Shown here one piece after another: positions 51,614 to 60,435 of a stretch of DNA of 64,000 nt; the first letter of the stretch is position 1; every line of letters begins with the position of its first letter. This DNA is from Bog-473 sp963809715 (GTDB lineage: Bacteria > Actinomycetota > Acidimicrobiia > Acidimicrobiales > RAAP-2). The notes below the pieces were generated by a model. It had not been told where the DNA came from, did not search any database, and saw only the letters and a list, made by a program, of their open reading frames with translations. The stretch covers positions 248,001 to 312,000 of the forward strand of contig CAWEKO010000002.1 in the NCBI GenBank assembly GCA_963809715.1. Reading direction: 5' to 3'. Position numbers and translations under genes: made by a program.

Positions 51614-52915
51614 TCAGGTGACGGTGAACGTCCCGCCACTGATTGCCGTGCCAGCGGGGACGGTGACACGGATGCGGCCACTGGTGGCGCCGATCGGCAC
51701 CGTAGTGACGATCTTGGTAGCCGTGTCGGACGTAATCGTGGACGGTGTGCCGTCAAAAGTTATGGCAGTGGCGCCCGAGAGATTCTGGCCCTTGATCGTC
51801 ACCGTGGTTCCCACCGTGCCCGAGGAAGGGGTGAACTTCGTGATGCTCGGAGTGGCAGCGGTGCTGATCCGCCCGATCGAGTTGTTACCGGCGTTGCCGA
51901 ACCACATCGCCCCATCGGGCCCAGCCGCGATCCCGACCGGTAGATCGACGCCGGTACCGGTGTAGGTGGTGACCACCCCGGACGTCGTGATCTGCCCGAT
52001 CCCAATCGAGTCATCATCGAAGTTGGTGAACCACAGGGCCCCGTCGGGACCGGCAGCGATCCCTTGCGGCTCGTGGATACCGGTACCGGTGTAGTTGGTG
52101 ACCACCCCGGACGTCGTGATCCGCCCGATCGAGTCAAGACCGTTACGGGCGTTGGTGAACCACAGGGCCCCGTCGGGGCCGGCTGCGATCCCGGCCGGTT
52201 CGCGGATGCCTGTACCGGTGTAGTTGGTGACCACCCCGGACGTCGTGATCCGCCCGATCGAGTCGTTCCCAAGGTTGGTGAACCACATCGCACCGTCGGG
52301 ACCGGCTGCGATTCCGTGGGGTTCTGCGATGCTGGGATCGGTATAGTCGGTGACGACCCCGGTCGTCGTGATCCGCCCGATCGACTCCTCGGAGTCGGTA
52401 AACCACATAGCCCCGTCTGGTCCGGCCGCGATCCCGTACGGCATGGTGCCGGGAGCCGTGTAGTTGGTGACCACCCCGGACGTCGTGATCCGCCCTATAG
52501 AGCTGCTGTAGTTGTTGGTGAACCACATCGCACCGTCGGGACCGGCTGCGATCCCGAGCGGTTCCGAGATGTCCGCGCTGGTGTAGTTCGTGACCCTCCC
52601 AGACGCGGTGATCCGCCCGATCGATCCGGTTGAGTTCCTCCGGATGTTGGTGAACCACAGGGCCCCGTCGGGACCGGCTGCGATCCCATGCGGATCGTGG
52701 ATGCCCGTACCTGTGTAGGCAGTGACCACCCCGGCTCCCGACGCAGCCGCGCTGCCGGCCGTCAGGCCGAGACTCAGCACAGACAAACTCACGAGTACCG
52801 TCGTCGATGTGACCAGCCTGCGCGCCAAACCGTTCTGCACTGAGCTCGGGCGGTTCCCGGTATCGCCACGTTCCGATAGAAGCTCGCGCAATCTCGACGG
52901 AAAGTTGAAGTTCAT
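51614..52915 (-). CDS. Secreted seven-bladed propeller (Vgb-like) with TIG/IPT domain
   Basis: A 433-residue exported protein. The signal peptide (about residues 32-58) is LVTSTTVLVSLSVLSLGLTAGSAAASG. Seven repeats of 42-44 residues follow, each with GIAAGPDGA(L/M)WFTN, then SIGRITTSGVVTNYT: the blades of a virginiamycin-B-lyase-like propeller. The last 80 residues form an IPT/TIG domain (TKFTPSSGTVGTTVTIKGQNLSG). The lyase active-site residues are not obvious here. At DNA level the blades are almost identical. It is the first accessory gene after the integrase remnant. Confidence 0.88.
   Translation of the reverse strand: MNFNFPSRLRELLSERGDTGNRPSSVQNGLARRLVTSTTVLVSLSVLSLGLTAGSAAASGAGVVTAYTGTGIHDPHGIAAGPDGALWFTNIRRNSTGSIGRITASGRVTNYTSADISEPLGIAAGPDGAMWFTNNYSSSIGRITTSGVVTNYTAPGTMPYGIAAGPDGAMWFTDSEESIGRITTTGVVTDYTDPSIAEPHGIAAGPDGAMWFTNLGNDSIGRITTSGVVTNYTGTGIREPAGIAAGPDGALWFTNARNGLDSIGRITTSGVVTNYTGTGIHEPQGIAAGPDGALWFTNFDDDSIGIGQITTSGVVTTYTGTGVDLPVGIAAGPDGAMWFGNAGNNSIGRISTAATPSITKFTPSSGTVGTTVTIKGQNLSGATAITFDGTPSTITSDTATKIVTTVPIGATSGRIRVTVPAGTAISGGTFTVT
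51853..52732 (-). repeat. Seven tandem 125-132 bp coding repeats
   Basis: The blades of the propeller gene are copies of one module. In the central repeats (about 52000-52350) stretches of 40-60 bp, for example around accaccccggacgtcgtgat, are the same from copy to copy. Such low divergence suggests recent amplification or gene conversion. Confidence 0.85.
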
Positions 52916-53043
52916 TTCCCCACCCCCTGGGCACGACCTCGCAAAGTGCCAAAGGGCAGGTTACACGTGCCCCAATAAGCCGGGTCGGAGGCCGTTCGCG
53001 GGCCCCCGCGAAGTTGCCGACATGGACATATCCTCAACAAGCG

Positions 53044-53613
53044 ATGAGTTTCTTTGAGCCTCCGCCGGCACCCCCCGAACCGCCTGAACCCCCTGAACGT
53101 CGATGGTCCCCTCCGGCCTGGGACCGACCGTCCGAAGGTACGTTGCCGGCCACCCTGGCGGTCGATGCCGTGCTGCAGCACGACGAGGGCATCGTTGTGG
53201 CCGTGCCGCACCTAGACGTGTTCCCGAACGGGTTCCGCATCAATCTGCTCATGCTTCTGGACCCCCACCGGGCTCAGGACTTACGAGCTCTCCACCGAGG
53301 GCCAACGACCATGCCGAGGGTCGGGGTGCGGTTCGCTGACGGCCGCGTCGGCGGTCGAAGCGCCATGCTTGGCAAGTTCAATCTGTCCAAGGATGCGGAA
53401 GGCATTCCGACCCAGCCCTACGTCGGCCTCGCCGGAGGCGGAGGAGGCGGTAGCGCGTGGACGCTCAGTGTCTGGGTGTATCCACTACCGCCCGACGGTC
53501 CGCTAGAGATTTTCGTAGCACTTCCCCCACCCGCCACCCAAGAACTGAGGACCGTTGTGGATGGATCTGCGGTTCGAGCCGCCGCTGAGCGGGCAAGGAT
53601 CATCTGGACATAG
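53044..53613 (+). CDS. Actinobacterial conserved protein with FEPPPAPPEPP head
   Basis: A 189-residue protein. It opens with the Pro/Glu-rich head FFEPPPAPPEPPEPPERRWSPP seen in a widespread actinobacterial family of unknown function. A beta-rich domain follows (AVDAVLQHDEGIVVAVPHLDVFPNGFRINLLMLL), then a Gly-rich turn (GLAGGGGGGSAW), TLSVWVYPLPPDGPLEIFVALP and a helical end. The N-terminal half resembles a ligand-binding beta-sandwich. Function unknown. ATG 53044 is the likely start. Confidence 0.8.
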   Translation: MSFFEPPPAPPEPPEPPERRWSPPAWDRPSEGTLPATLAVDAVLQHDEGIVVAVPHLDVFPNGFRINLLMLLDPHRAQDLRALHRGPTTMPRVGVRFADGRVGGRSAMLGKFNLSKDAEGIPTQPYVGLAGGGGGGSAWTLSVWVYPLPPDGPLEIFVALPPPATQELRTVVDGSAVRAAAERARIIWT

Positions 53614-53759
53614 GCGTATCCGTTGGACGCCGGAACCCGCTTCACCTGGCGATGCTGCTGCCGACCGTGCCCAGCGTCGCTGGGACGGTGGGATAGTCCG
53701 GCGCCTATGGGGTATCGCGGGGACGTTGCAAGCTGACTCAGGGAGAACCAAGCTGGAGT

Positions 53760-54503
53760 GTGCCAGAAAACCGATTCGTCGGCGAGATCGCAAGAACCTA
53801 TGACCAACCCGGGACGGGGATGTTCGCCGACGGCGTTGTCGAAGCGACCGTCGACTGTCTGGTCGAGTTGACCGACGGCGGACCTGCGATTGAGTTCGCT
53901 ATTGGGACTGGTCGGGTTGCGATTCCTTTGGCTGCTCGGGGAGTTCCGGTCGCCGGGATCGAGTTGTCCACAGACATGCTCGACGTACTGCGGTCGAAAC
54001 CCGGGGCGAGGGATATTACGGCCGTCGAAGGCGACATGGCCGTGACTTTCGTGGAGGGCAAGTTCTCCCTTGTGTACCTGGTCTTCAACACGATCCAGAA
54101 CCTGACGACACAGGACGAACAAGTGGCGTGTTTCGAAAACGCTGCCCGGCACCTTCGCCCCGGCGGCCGGTTTGTAATAGAAACCAGCGTGCCCGGTCTT
54201 CGCCAGCTACCACCGGGCAACTCCGGTGTCGCGTTTGCATTGACGGAGGACTACATCGGCATCGACGACTTCATTGACCGCACCCACAAGCAGATCTCCC
54301 GTTCGCGGCACTTCAACCGACTTCCTGATGGCAGCTTCTCCGAATTCACGGCCCCGTTCCGATATGTGTGGCCGGCTGAGTTGGACCTGATGGCTCGGAT
54401 CGCGGGAATGACGCTGGAACATCGATGGGGCTGGTGGGATCGCTCGCCGTTCACTGGTGAGAGCCCTTGGCATGTCAGCGTGTGGCGTATCCCGGACGAT
54501 TGA
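53760..54503 (+). CDS. SAM-dependent methyltransferase
   Basis: A 247-residue class I methyltransferase. Motif I is AIEFAIGTGRVAIPLAARGV, motif II VAGIELSTDMLDVLR, motif III VEGDMAVTF and motif IV FSLVYLVFNTIQNL, with ARHLRPGGRFVIETSVPG after it. The C-terminal part has the aromatic-rich WGWWDRSPFTGESPWHVSVWR ending found in small-molecule methyltransferases. The start is GTG 53760 after GGAG. It stands alone in the accessory region. Confidence 0.9.
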   Translation: MPENRFVGEIARTYDQPGTGMFADGVVEATVDCLVELTDGGPAIEFAIGTGRVAIPLAARGVPVAGIELSTDMLDVLRSKPGARDITAVEGDMAVTFVEGKFSLVYLVFNTIQNLTTQDEQVACFENAARHLRPGGRFVIETSVPGLRQLPPGNSGVAFALTEDYIGIDDFIDRTHKQISRSRHFNRLPDGSFSEFTAPFRYVWPAELDLMARIAGMTLEHRWGWWDRSPFTGESPWHVSVWRIPDD

Positions 54504-54638
54504 ACGCACGCAGACTGGATCGCCGGGCTTCTGCAAGCCGTGGGGGGCTACCTGCCCCCGAGCGCCGGGATGGTGCGCGTTTGAGCGAAGCGACATCTGG
54601 GCAGGTGTGATTCCCAGAATCTAGGGAATGAATAACGC

Positions 54639-55163
54639 GTGCAGACAATAAATCTGGGTGCGGCGGACGGGTTGCCGCCGGTCGACTGGGCGAGCATCGT
54701 CGAGAAGCTGGACGCGAATTCGGCGCCGACTCCAGACGCACATAACGCTCGCACGACCTGGCTTGCGACTCTCAACGAGGACGGCAGCCCGCATGTGACG
54801 GCAGTCGGCGCCGTCTGGCTCGAAGGTGCGTTTTGGTTCCAGACCGGCGACGGGACTCGAAAACGCCGCAACGTCGAACGCGACGGTCGCTGCTCGATGG
54901 CCGTGTCGATCCGTGACGCCGACGTCGTTGTGGAGGGCGATGCATCGCGCGTGACCGACGCGATCGCACTCGAGCGGGTTGCCAAGTCGTGGGCGGACGG
55001 GGGGTGGCCAGTTGAAGTCGATGAGAGCGGTTCCGGCATCACTGCCCCATTCAATGCTCCATCACAGGGCCCACCTCCCTGGAACGTCTACCGCATCGAG
55101 CTACGCTCGGTGACGGTCGTATTGGGTGCGGAGCCAGGAGGCCTAAGTCGCTTCATCTTCTGA
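54639..55163 (+). CDS. Pyridoxamine-phosphate-oxidase-like (FMN-binding split-barrel) protein
   Basis: A 174-residue protein with the PNPOx/split-barrel pattern: TTWLATLNEDGSPHVTAVGAVWLEGAFWFQTGDGTRKRRNV, where the Gly-Thr-Arg-Lys segment contacts FMN or F420 in family members, then CSMAVSIRDADVVVEGDASRV and a late YRIELRSVTVVLG strand. It could use FMN or F420. The start is GTG 54639. It is alone on the plus strand, about 135 bp after the methyltransferase. Confidence 0.87.
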   Translation: MQTINLGAADGLPPVDWASIVEKLDANSAPTPDAHNARTTWLATLNEDGSPHVTAVGAVWLEGAFWFQTGDGTRKRRNVERDGRCSMAVSIRDADVVVEGDASRVTDAIALERVAKSWADGGWPVEVDESGSGITAPFNAPSQGPPPWNVYRIELRSVTVVLGAEPGGLSRFIF

Positions 55164-55823
55164 ACGCAAGCCTGCGGAATCGCGCTGGTACGCCCGGCTT
55201 GGCCATCTGACACAAAGCAGGCCAACGTGCGTATTAAGTCAACCCCGGTCTATCCCGCCCTAAAGACTTCAACGCGAAAGCGGTGCCCCTGCATGCCGGA
55301 CCGGGGCGACCCACCCGCCAGACCAGCTGCTACGGCCTCAATCACCCTCCGTGAAGGCGCGCGATTTCTTCGACGTCGGCGTCCATGGCTGTGCGATTCG
55401 TCTGTGGAAGTAGGGCCCCGTCGGAGATACCGAACGGCAACGGGTGAGTGACCGGCATTCGGGCTTGTTCGCTTCGCACCATCGTCACGGAGCCGTAACG
55501 AAAACCGCAGCTGGTCGCCAGAAGTTGTCCATAGGCTCGTTCATGAGCACGAACCGGCCGGACGCCCCCTTCCCCCGACCCCCCCAAGGTGACGGCGCCG
55601 GCCGGTTCGTGCCGGCACGATATCTGGGCGGAACCTCGCAGCGCAGTCACGATTTTCCCGGTTGCGTCATGGTCAACGGAGCCTCAGCGCGGCCTCATCC
55701 TCCTCGGCGCCACATCTCGCCCCTGCCCCATTCCGGCACACATATGGGATACGGGGAGCGCTTCATCCACCGGCCGTTTCGGAGACATAAGGTCAGTCGG
55801 AAAGGATCGGAAAGGGGGGCGAG
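55164..55823. other. Region without a confident gene
   Basis: About 660 bp. Several short frames are open in both directions, but none has good composition or a ribosome-binding site. A minus-strand end with HPLPFGISDGALLPQTNR could be a decayed gene. Confidence 0.4.
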
Positions 55824-56204
55824 ATGGCCAAAGGCGGTCGGCTGGTGGCGGTCATTTTGGAGGTCTCTGACCTGGACCGTTCGGAGGCGCTCTACCGAGA
55901 TGGATTCGGACTAGACCTGCATCCGGGCGACAATCGGGTTGAGGACCGCTGGATTGGCGGACGGCACGCAGAAATCTCCTGGCTGGAGGGGGCCTACCTT
56001 CATTTTGCCCTTTATCCGGCGAAGGAGAAGCCGTCCTCCGGTGCGCAGATCGCACTGTCTGTCGTTGACATCGACAATGCTCATGCGGCAGCAGTACGTG
56101 CGGGCGCTCGCGTCCTTCACGAACCACGTTCGGAACCTTGGGGACGTAGCGGACGATATGAGGACTTTGACGGCAATGTGATTGAGTTGACTCAACACGC
56201 GTAA
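55824..56204 (+). CDS. VOC family protein
   Basis: A 126-residue VOC protein. First module: LVAVILEVSDLDRSEALYRDGFGLDL with an HPGDN turn. Second: YLHFALYP, IALSVVDIDNAHAAAVRAGARVLHEPRSEPWGRSGRYEDFDGNVIEL, with Glu near the end as a possible metal ligand. Purine-rich AAAGGGGGGC precedes ATG 55824. Substrate unknown. Confidence 0.9.
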   Translation: MAKGGRLVAVILEVSDLDRSEALYRDGFGLDLHPGDNRVEDRWIGGRHAEISWLEGAYLHFALYPAKEKPSSGAQIALSVVDIDNAHAAAVRAGARVLHEPRSEPWGRSGRYEDFDGNVIELTQHA

Positions 56205-56281
56205 TCGTCGTTGCGCCACGGAGAGCTTTCTCAGTTCGCCGGTCCGGCTTGCGGGCGGTCATGGGCGTAGCGTGAACTGGC

Positions 56282-57034
56282 ATGCGCAGGTCAGTCGGCG
56301 TTGTGCACAACTGGCAGCTCGTTGATGTAGATGGCGATGCGGCCGTGATGAACGCTGCATCGCTCGTGAAGCAGGTCATCGCGCATCTGGCGCTGGATTT
56401 CATCGAGGACCTCGATGAGCCCGTCTGCGGCGACATCACCGTACGCCACGTGCTCACCCACACCACTGGGCTTCCGAATTGGCGCCCAAATGGACAACCT
56501 CTCGAGCCGCTACGCCCGCCTGGCCAGCGCTGGGGCTACTCCGGCGAAGGATTCGTCCTGCTCCAAGCGCACCTGGAACGACACACCGGTATGCCGATCG
56601 CCACGCTTGCCAGAGACCGGGTCTTCGGACCCCTCCGCATGGATCAAAGCCGGCTCGCGGATCCTGAACCCGGCTTCCACGGCTACCGGCCGCTTTTGAC
56701 CACCACCGCCGATTACGGGCGTTTCTTAGCCCATGTTCTCCGGCTCAACGATGCGCGCTGGCAGCCGCTCTGGCGCATCGATGACGAGCTCGCCTGGGGC
56801 GCCGGATGGGGCATCGAACTCGGTCCACCTGCTCACGGATGGCAATGGGGGCTGAACGGAGAGGCGAGCAACTTCGTCATCGGTTGCCCGTCGACGGGCA
56901 ACGGCGTCGTCGTTCTAACAGACGATCCCGAGGGCCGGATCTACTACCGAGCCGTGGTTCAGCGCGAGCTTCCCGGTGATCACGCGTCCCTCCGCGTCGA
57001 GCAGAACCAAACGTGGATCGAACTGACCAGGTAG
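56282..57034 (+). CDS. Compact serine hydrolase, beta-lactamase fold
   Basis: A 250-residue protein of the beta-lactamase superfamily, short for the group (typically 350-400). The S-x-x-K motif is in AASLVKQVIAHLALDFIED, a conserved VRHVLTHTTGLPNW loop follows, and RWGYSGEGFVLLQ carries the Tyr-Ser pair of the second box. The N-terminus begins close to the nucleophile, so part of the first beta-sheet is missing or short. It lies 77 bp after the VOC gene. It may be an esterase or a truncated copy. Confidence 0.8.
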   Translation: MRRSVGVVHNWQLVDVDGDAAVMNAASLVKQVIAHLALDFIEDLDEPVCGDITVRHVLTHTTGLPNWRPNGQPLEPLRPPGQRWGYSGEGFVLLQAHLERHTGMPIATLARDRVFGPLRMDQSRLADPEPGFHGYRPLLTTTADYGRFLAHVLRLNDARWQPLWRIDDELAWGAGWGIELGPPAHGWQWGLNGEASNFVIGCPSTGNGVVVLTDDPEGRIYYRAVVQRELPGDHASLRVEQNQTWIELTR

Positions 57035-57091
57035 AGGAGTCGTGCCCCCGTGCACCGGGACGGTGGCGTTGACCCGGCCGACGGTGGTCTT

Positions 57092-57313
57092 TTACTTCGG
57101 GCCGTAGTACCGACCTGCCCAGTCGAATACCACCGCCACCCGCCCATCGGGCAGCGGTTGTAGGTCCTCGGTGCGTCGATAGCGATGCTGCTGGCCATCG
57201 CTCATCACGACGCAAAGCTCAGCCGTGTCACCTTCGGTGGGATGCTCCTGTCCATCCATCGGACCACGAGTGAACACCGCGATGGCCGCCGAGCTATTGA
57301 GATCCTGGGCCAT
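57092..57313 (-). CDS. Small hypothetical protein with GPMDGQEH motif
   Basis: A 73-residue protein from ATG 57313. The segment AIAVFTRGPMDGQEHPTEGD is the GP.DGQ element found in small actinobacterial and phage proteins, followed by QHRYRRTEDLQPLPDGRVAVVFDWAGRY. The frame is open further upstream, but the residues there look random. Function unknown. Confidence 0.6.
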   Translation of the reverse strand: MAQDLNSSAAIAVFTRGPMDGQEHPTEGDTAELCVVMSDGQQHRYRRTEDLQPLPDGRVAVVFDWAGRYYGPK

Positions 57314-57528
57314 AGATCCAGGATGACAGAGTCCGGGCGTTGATGGCCATCGAAAGTGACCCCGTACGACGGAGGCACCTCCGATTCGGCGCCGGCTGTC
57401 GCAACCACGAACTGAATCCGCCAATCCCTGATGGATGCCCGTTCGTATGGAATGTCCATGTACCCATTGCAACCATTCGAACCAGTCATCGTCACCTTGG
57501 CGGCCGTCGCAACGGGCGGGTCGTGATT

Positions 57529-58173
57529 ATGGTGGCCGAGGTATCGGACGAACCTCCCGCAAGCCGATTCGTGGACCATGCGAGGAGAGCGACAGCTGTG
57601 TCGGGCCACTGGCCGTATCGGGGCCTCACCGGCCTGAGCGTCGATGAGACCTTGGAGTTCCTGACCGGTGCCAGATTCGTGACGGAACCGAACCGCGTTC
57701 TGTCCACGGTCCTGTTCACCGACATCGTCGATTCCACGCGCCAGGCTGTCGAGCTCGGTGACAAGGCATGGAGCGCCCTCTTGGATGAGCACGACGCCGT
57801 CGTTATCCGAGAAGTAGTTCACCACGGCGGCCGCGTCGTAAAGACGACGGGCGATGGCGTTCTGGCCACCTTCGACGGCCCCGCCCGCTCGGTGCGTTGT
57901 GCGCAGGCGATCAGCGAGGGTGTCCGAACACTCGGTGTCGAGGTGCGAGCCGGTGTCCACACGGGCGAGGTCGAACTACGCGGGAGCGACGTGTCCGGAC
58001 CGACAGTGAGTATCGCATCACGTATCGAGGCTCTGGCAGGACCAAGCGAAGTCCTCGTATCGAGAACCGTGACAGATCTCGTGGCTGGTTCGGGGCTCAA
58101 GTTCACGGACAGGGGCCCGCACGACTTGAAAGGTGTTCCGGGGAGTTGGCAGCTGTTTCTTGCAACGGGGTGA
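57529..58173 (+). CDS. Class III nucleotidyl cyclase domain, truncated
   Basis: A 214-residue protein with a class III cyclase domain: STVLFTDIVDSTRQAVELGD (metal Asp), TTGDGVLATFDGP (second metal Asp), and VSGPTVSIASRIEALAGPSEVLVS, where the transition-state Asn (usually in VN.A.R) is Ser and the Arg is kept. The preceding residues, HWPYRGLTGLSVDETLEFLTG, are the end of an alpha/beta-hydrolase domain as found in actinobacterial hydrolase-cyclase fusions. The hydrolase itself is absent. ATG 57529 is the most likely start; an in-frame ATG lies at 57340. The protein looks like a remnant. Confidence 0.8.
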   Translation: MVAEVSDEPPASRFVDHARRATAVSGHWPYRGLTGLSVDETLEFLTGARFVTEPNRVLSTVLFTDIVDSTRQAVELGDKAWSALLDEHDAVVIREVVHHGGRVVKTTGDGVLATFDGPARSVRCAQAISEGVRTLGVEVRAGVHTGEVELRGSDVSGPTVSIASRIEALAGPSEVLVSRTVTDLVAGSGLKFTDRGPHDLKGVPGSWQLFLATG

Positions 58174-58494
58174 TGCCGAAAAGTCCACTGGTCGAGGGTT
58201 CGCCGGTCAACCCGTGCGGCGACTATGCGCTTGAGCTATGCCCCAGTACACGCCGGTACGGGGCGGCCAGAGGTGGACCGTCGCGACGAAGTGCCAGTCC
58301 TTCTAGACCCGGCGCCGGATCGACGGGTTCTCGTTGATTCTCGACTCCTTGAGGGCGCTGGTGGCGGGGGAGCGGGCGAAGGCGATCCGCACGGAAACAA
58401 ATGAACCAGCCCATCAATCACTGCCTGGAGTCACGGATCGAGATTTCGCAGGGGGTCGAACTTTGAGGATGTTGGGTCGGGTGCTAACGACCAG
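58174..58494. other. Region without a confident gene
   Basis: About 320 bp after the cyclase gene. No frame with good composition and no RNA gene signature is seen. Confidence 0.4.
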
Positions 58495-58734
58495 CTAACC
58501 CGCCTGGAACGGCACGTCAGAGCTAGTCGTCGGCCCGAAGTCGGCAGGCGTGATGGAGCGACCTTGACGGAGCGGTAGAAGCCGAGCGGATGCGACGGGC
58601 GCCGTGCCCTTGTTCATGATTTGGTCCTCAACGGCCGGACGTTCGACACCTCCGTTGAGGTGGTTAGGTGGGACCAGGTGCTCGCGATTGTTGCCCTCTA
58701 GGAACGGCCCTTTCTGGACGGTCACGCCCGCCAT
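58495..58734 (-). CDS. Possible small protein, unknown
   Basis: A 79-residue frame from ATG 58734, with GGAAGG upstream. It reads VTVQKGPFLEGNNREHLVPPNHLNGGVERP, then a more basic tail. Third-position GC is moderate. It matches no family I know. It could be a genuine small gene or a chance frame in decayed DNA. Confidence 0.35.
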   Translation of the reverse strand: MAGVTVQKGPFLEGNNREHLVPPNHLNGGVERPAVEDQIMNKGTAPVASARLLPLRQGRSITPADFGPTTSSDVPFQAG

Positions 58735-58959
58735 GGCCGCACCTTCCGGGCGATGCTTAGCCCCGTGGGCACGTCCGACGGATAGCCTCGGATGTTCGGT
58801 GATGTCTCCTTTGCTCCGCAGCAGCCGCCCAGCCCGCGGCGGCCAAGATGCTGTCACTGTCTTCGACGCTCGTGGGGGTGAAGTCGGGGCATCCGGGGGG
58901 CGGCCGACTCGGCGGGCGGAAGCGGGCTGGCGAGACGACAAAGAGGCGTGATGCCCTCT

Positions 58960-59514
58960 TCAGGAGCGCACAATCGGAACTGATGAAATGTGCGTTTCAA
59001 TCATTGGTTGGGCGTTTATGGACGGCTCAGCCAGCGGTTCGTAGCTTGTTGGGAGCCAGTCGTAGGTGACCACAGTCCTAAAGGCTACGTCTTCGAGTCC
59101 TCGATTTCGGCGGTTCACCAAGGCCAGCAGAAGCGCCGGGAAGAACGAAGCGCAGAGGAGCGCTCGAAAGAGCGCTCGCCAGAACCGAAGAGGACTCCCA
59201 TCCGAACGGACGACTCGTAAGCCCATCATCTGCTTCCCAAGTGTGCGTCCGGTGGACCACCAACCGGCTGTCAAGTACACGACGAGAAGGATCCATAGCA
59301 ACAGTTCATTCAACCAATGCGGCGGAGCCGCAACCGAAATCGACTTCGAAAAAAAGAGATCCCATGCAATGCTCACCATGATCACTCCAACGACATAGAT
59401 GCAGAGAACGAGAACGACATCAGTTCCGCTCGCCACCGCCCGAGAAACGAAGCCTGCCCGAAGGCCTTGGAGCTGCTGCCCTCGCTCACTGCGGATCTCG
59501 CGATGCCGACTCAC
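58960..59514 (-). CDS. RDD-family membrane protein
   Basis: A 184-residue protein with the RDD domain: an N-terminal Arg/Asp pair (RAVASGTDVVLVLCIYVVGVIMV), a second helix (ELLLWILLVVYLTAGWW), the conserved GRTLGKQMMGLRVVRSDG loop and a third helix (ALLCASFFPALLLALVN). The tail is cytoplasmic. GTG 59514 overlaps the upstream stop codon (GTGA). RDD proteins are widespread, sometimes Na+/H+ transport-related, but mostly uncharacterised. Confidence 0.9.
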   Translation of the reverse strand: MSRHREIRSERGQQLQGLRAGFVSRAVASGTDVVLVLCIYVVGVIMVSIAWDLFFSKSISVAAPPHWLNELLLWILLVVYLTAGWWSTGRTLGKQMMGLRVVRSDGSPLRFWRALFRALLCASFFPALLLALVNRRNRGLEDVAFRTVVTYDWLPTSYEPLAEPSINAQPMIETHISSVPIVRS

Positions 59515-60200
59515 GAGATGACCTCAGGTTTCGCACTCTCCGGTCGAGCAATGCCATTCCACGGGACCGCCAAGTCACGCGGTTCCTTGCGCCGGAGGAT
59601 CCTGTCGACCAGTCGGGCACTCCACAAATCCATGGCCATGAGCCCGGCACGGCTCGCGTCGAGTGTCTCTGCACCCAGTCCGGTCGTGGACTCACGGATG
59701 ACCCCCGCGAGGTCGATCTCATCGATTACTCCTGGGAGATCGACTCTGGCCACAACCTTGTTGATCGGCACGTGATCGATCAGCTGCTCCATGTCCAGCA
59801 TGTCGACAACACCGACGACGACCCGATTGAGCACGGACTCCGCAGCTTCGGCCACGTTGTCTCGATTCTCCCTTTCGTTCTTGCGGGCCTCGTCCTGACG
59901 CAGTCCGAGGTGTCGCTCAACTGCGTCAAGAGGGCCCTCAGCAATCGACGCGGGTACGACGACTCTCGCGATCCTTATGGATCTGCTAGTGATCTCGACG
60001 GCCACGAGGGTCGCCGCGCCGACCCCCACCTTGGCAGTCCCTGCGATTAGGTCGACGATCCGCGAACCCGCATTCAACGTAGACCCCTGCGGTCCTGACG
60101 CGACTCGCCGCGTCGGCACTTGGGGAACTGTCCCATCCGGAGTCAGCGCACTCGGTGTCTGCATTGGCTCAGCGGACTCAGGCACGAGGTATTGATCCAT
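59511..60200 (-). CDS. Conserved actinobacterial protein coupled to RDD gene
   Basis: A 229-residue protein. The central segment has NRVVVGVVDMLDMEQLIDHVPINKVVARVDLPGVIDEIDLAGVIRESTTG, a leucine/valine-rich amphipathic repeat (D.(V/I)....(D/N)...V....) that I recognise as recurring beside RDD genes in this phylum. The last part has DLWSARLVDRILRRKEP. ATG 60200 is the preferred start; GTG 60269 is possible but would add a hydrophobic head. It overlaps the RDD gene by 4 nt. Confidence 0.7.
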   Translation of the reverse strand: MDQYLVPESAEPMQTPSALTPDGTVPQVPTRRVASGPQGSTLNAGSRIVDLIAGTAKVGVGAATLVAVEITSRSIRIARVVVPASIAEGPLDAVERHLGLRQDEARKNERENRDNVAEAAESVLNRVVVGVVDMLDMEQLIDHVPINKVVARVDLPGVIDEIDLAGVIRESTTGLGAETLDASRAGLMAMDLWSARLVDRILRRKEPRDLAVPWNGIARPESAKPEVIS

Positions 60201-60326
60201 CAGCAGGTGCGTGGCTCCACCGACACTGAGAATGAGACCTACAGAGGTCCTTCGGGTCCATCGCCCCACGTCCGATTTCGGGTTGATGCCTCACCGATCG
60301 GGACCCAGAGACCCGCCAACCTTTCT

Positions 60327-60363
60327 TGGGCCCCAGGGGTTCGAGTCCCTTCACCTCCACCAA
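60327..60363 (+). pseudogene. Displaced tRNA 3' end (attachment-site remnant)
   Basis: A tRNA 3' end without its 5' part. The 3' anticodon-stem strand ttgg (60327-60330) is followed by a 5-nt variable loop, the T arm AGGGG-TTCGAGT-CCCTT (60336-60352), the 3' acceptor strand CACCTCC (60353-60359), discriminator A and CCA (60361-60363). The fragment may begin earlier, at 60317. No matching GGAGGTG acceptor strand lies upstream. Integration at a tRNA typically leaves such a displaced 3' end at the far side of an element. Confidence 0.75.
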
Positions 60364-60435
60364 CCAGACGGTGTCCTTCGACAAGACGGCGTCCTTCGTC
60401 CCCGGTTGACTCATTTCGGCCACCAGGAAGTCACC

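Noticed and set aside
51853..52732. CRISPR array
   Set aside because: The repeats are 125-132 bp, fully coding and without variable spacers; they are propeller blades.
55342..55650. A 102-codon minus-strand frame
   Set aside because: The end has sensible residues, but there is no ribosome-binding site and the first half looks random; at most it is a remnant.
50680..60360. The tRNA-Val 3' end and the fragment at 60327-60363 as a matching attL/attR pair
   Set aside because: They share only the T-loop core gggttcgagtccc; the acceptor strands differ (AGCGCCC against CACCTCC), so they come from different tRNAs.
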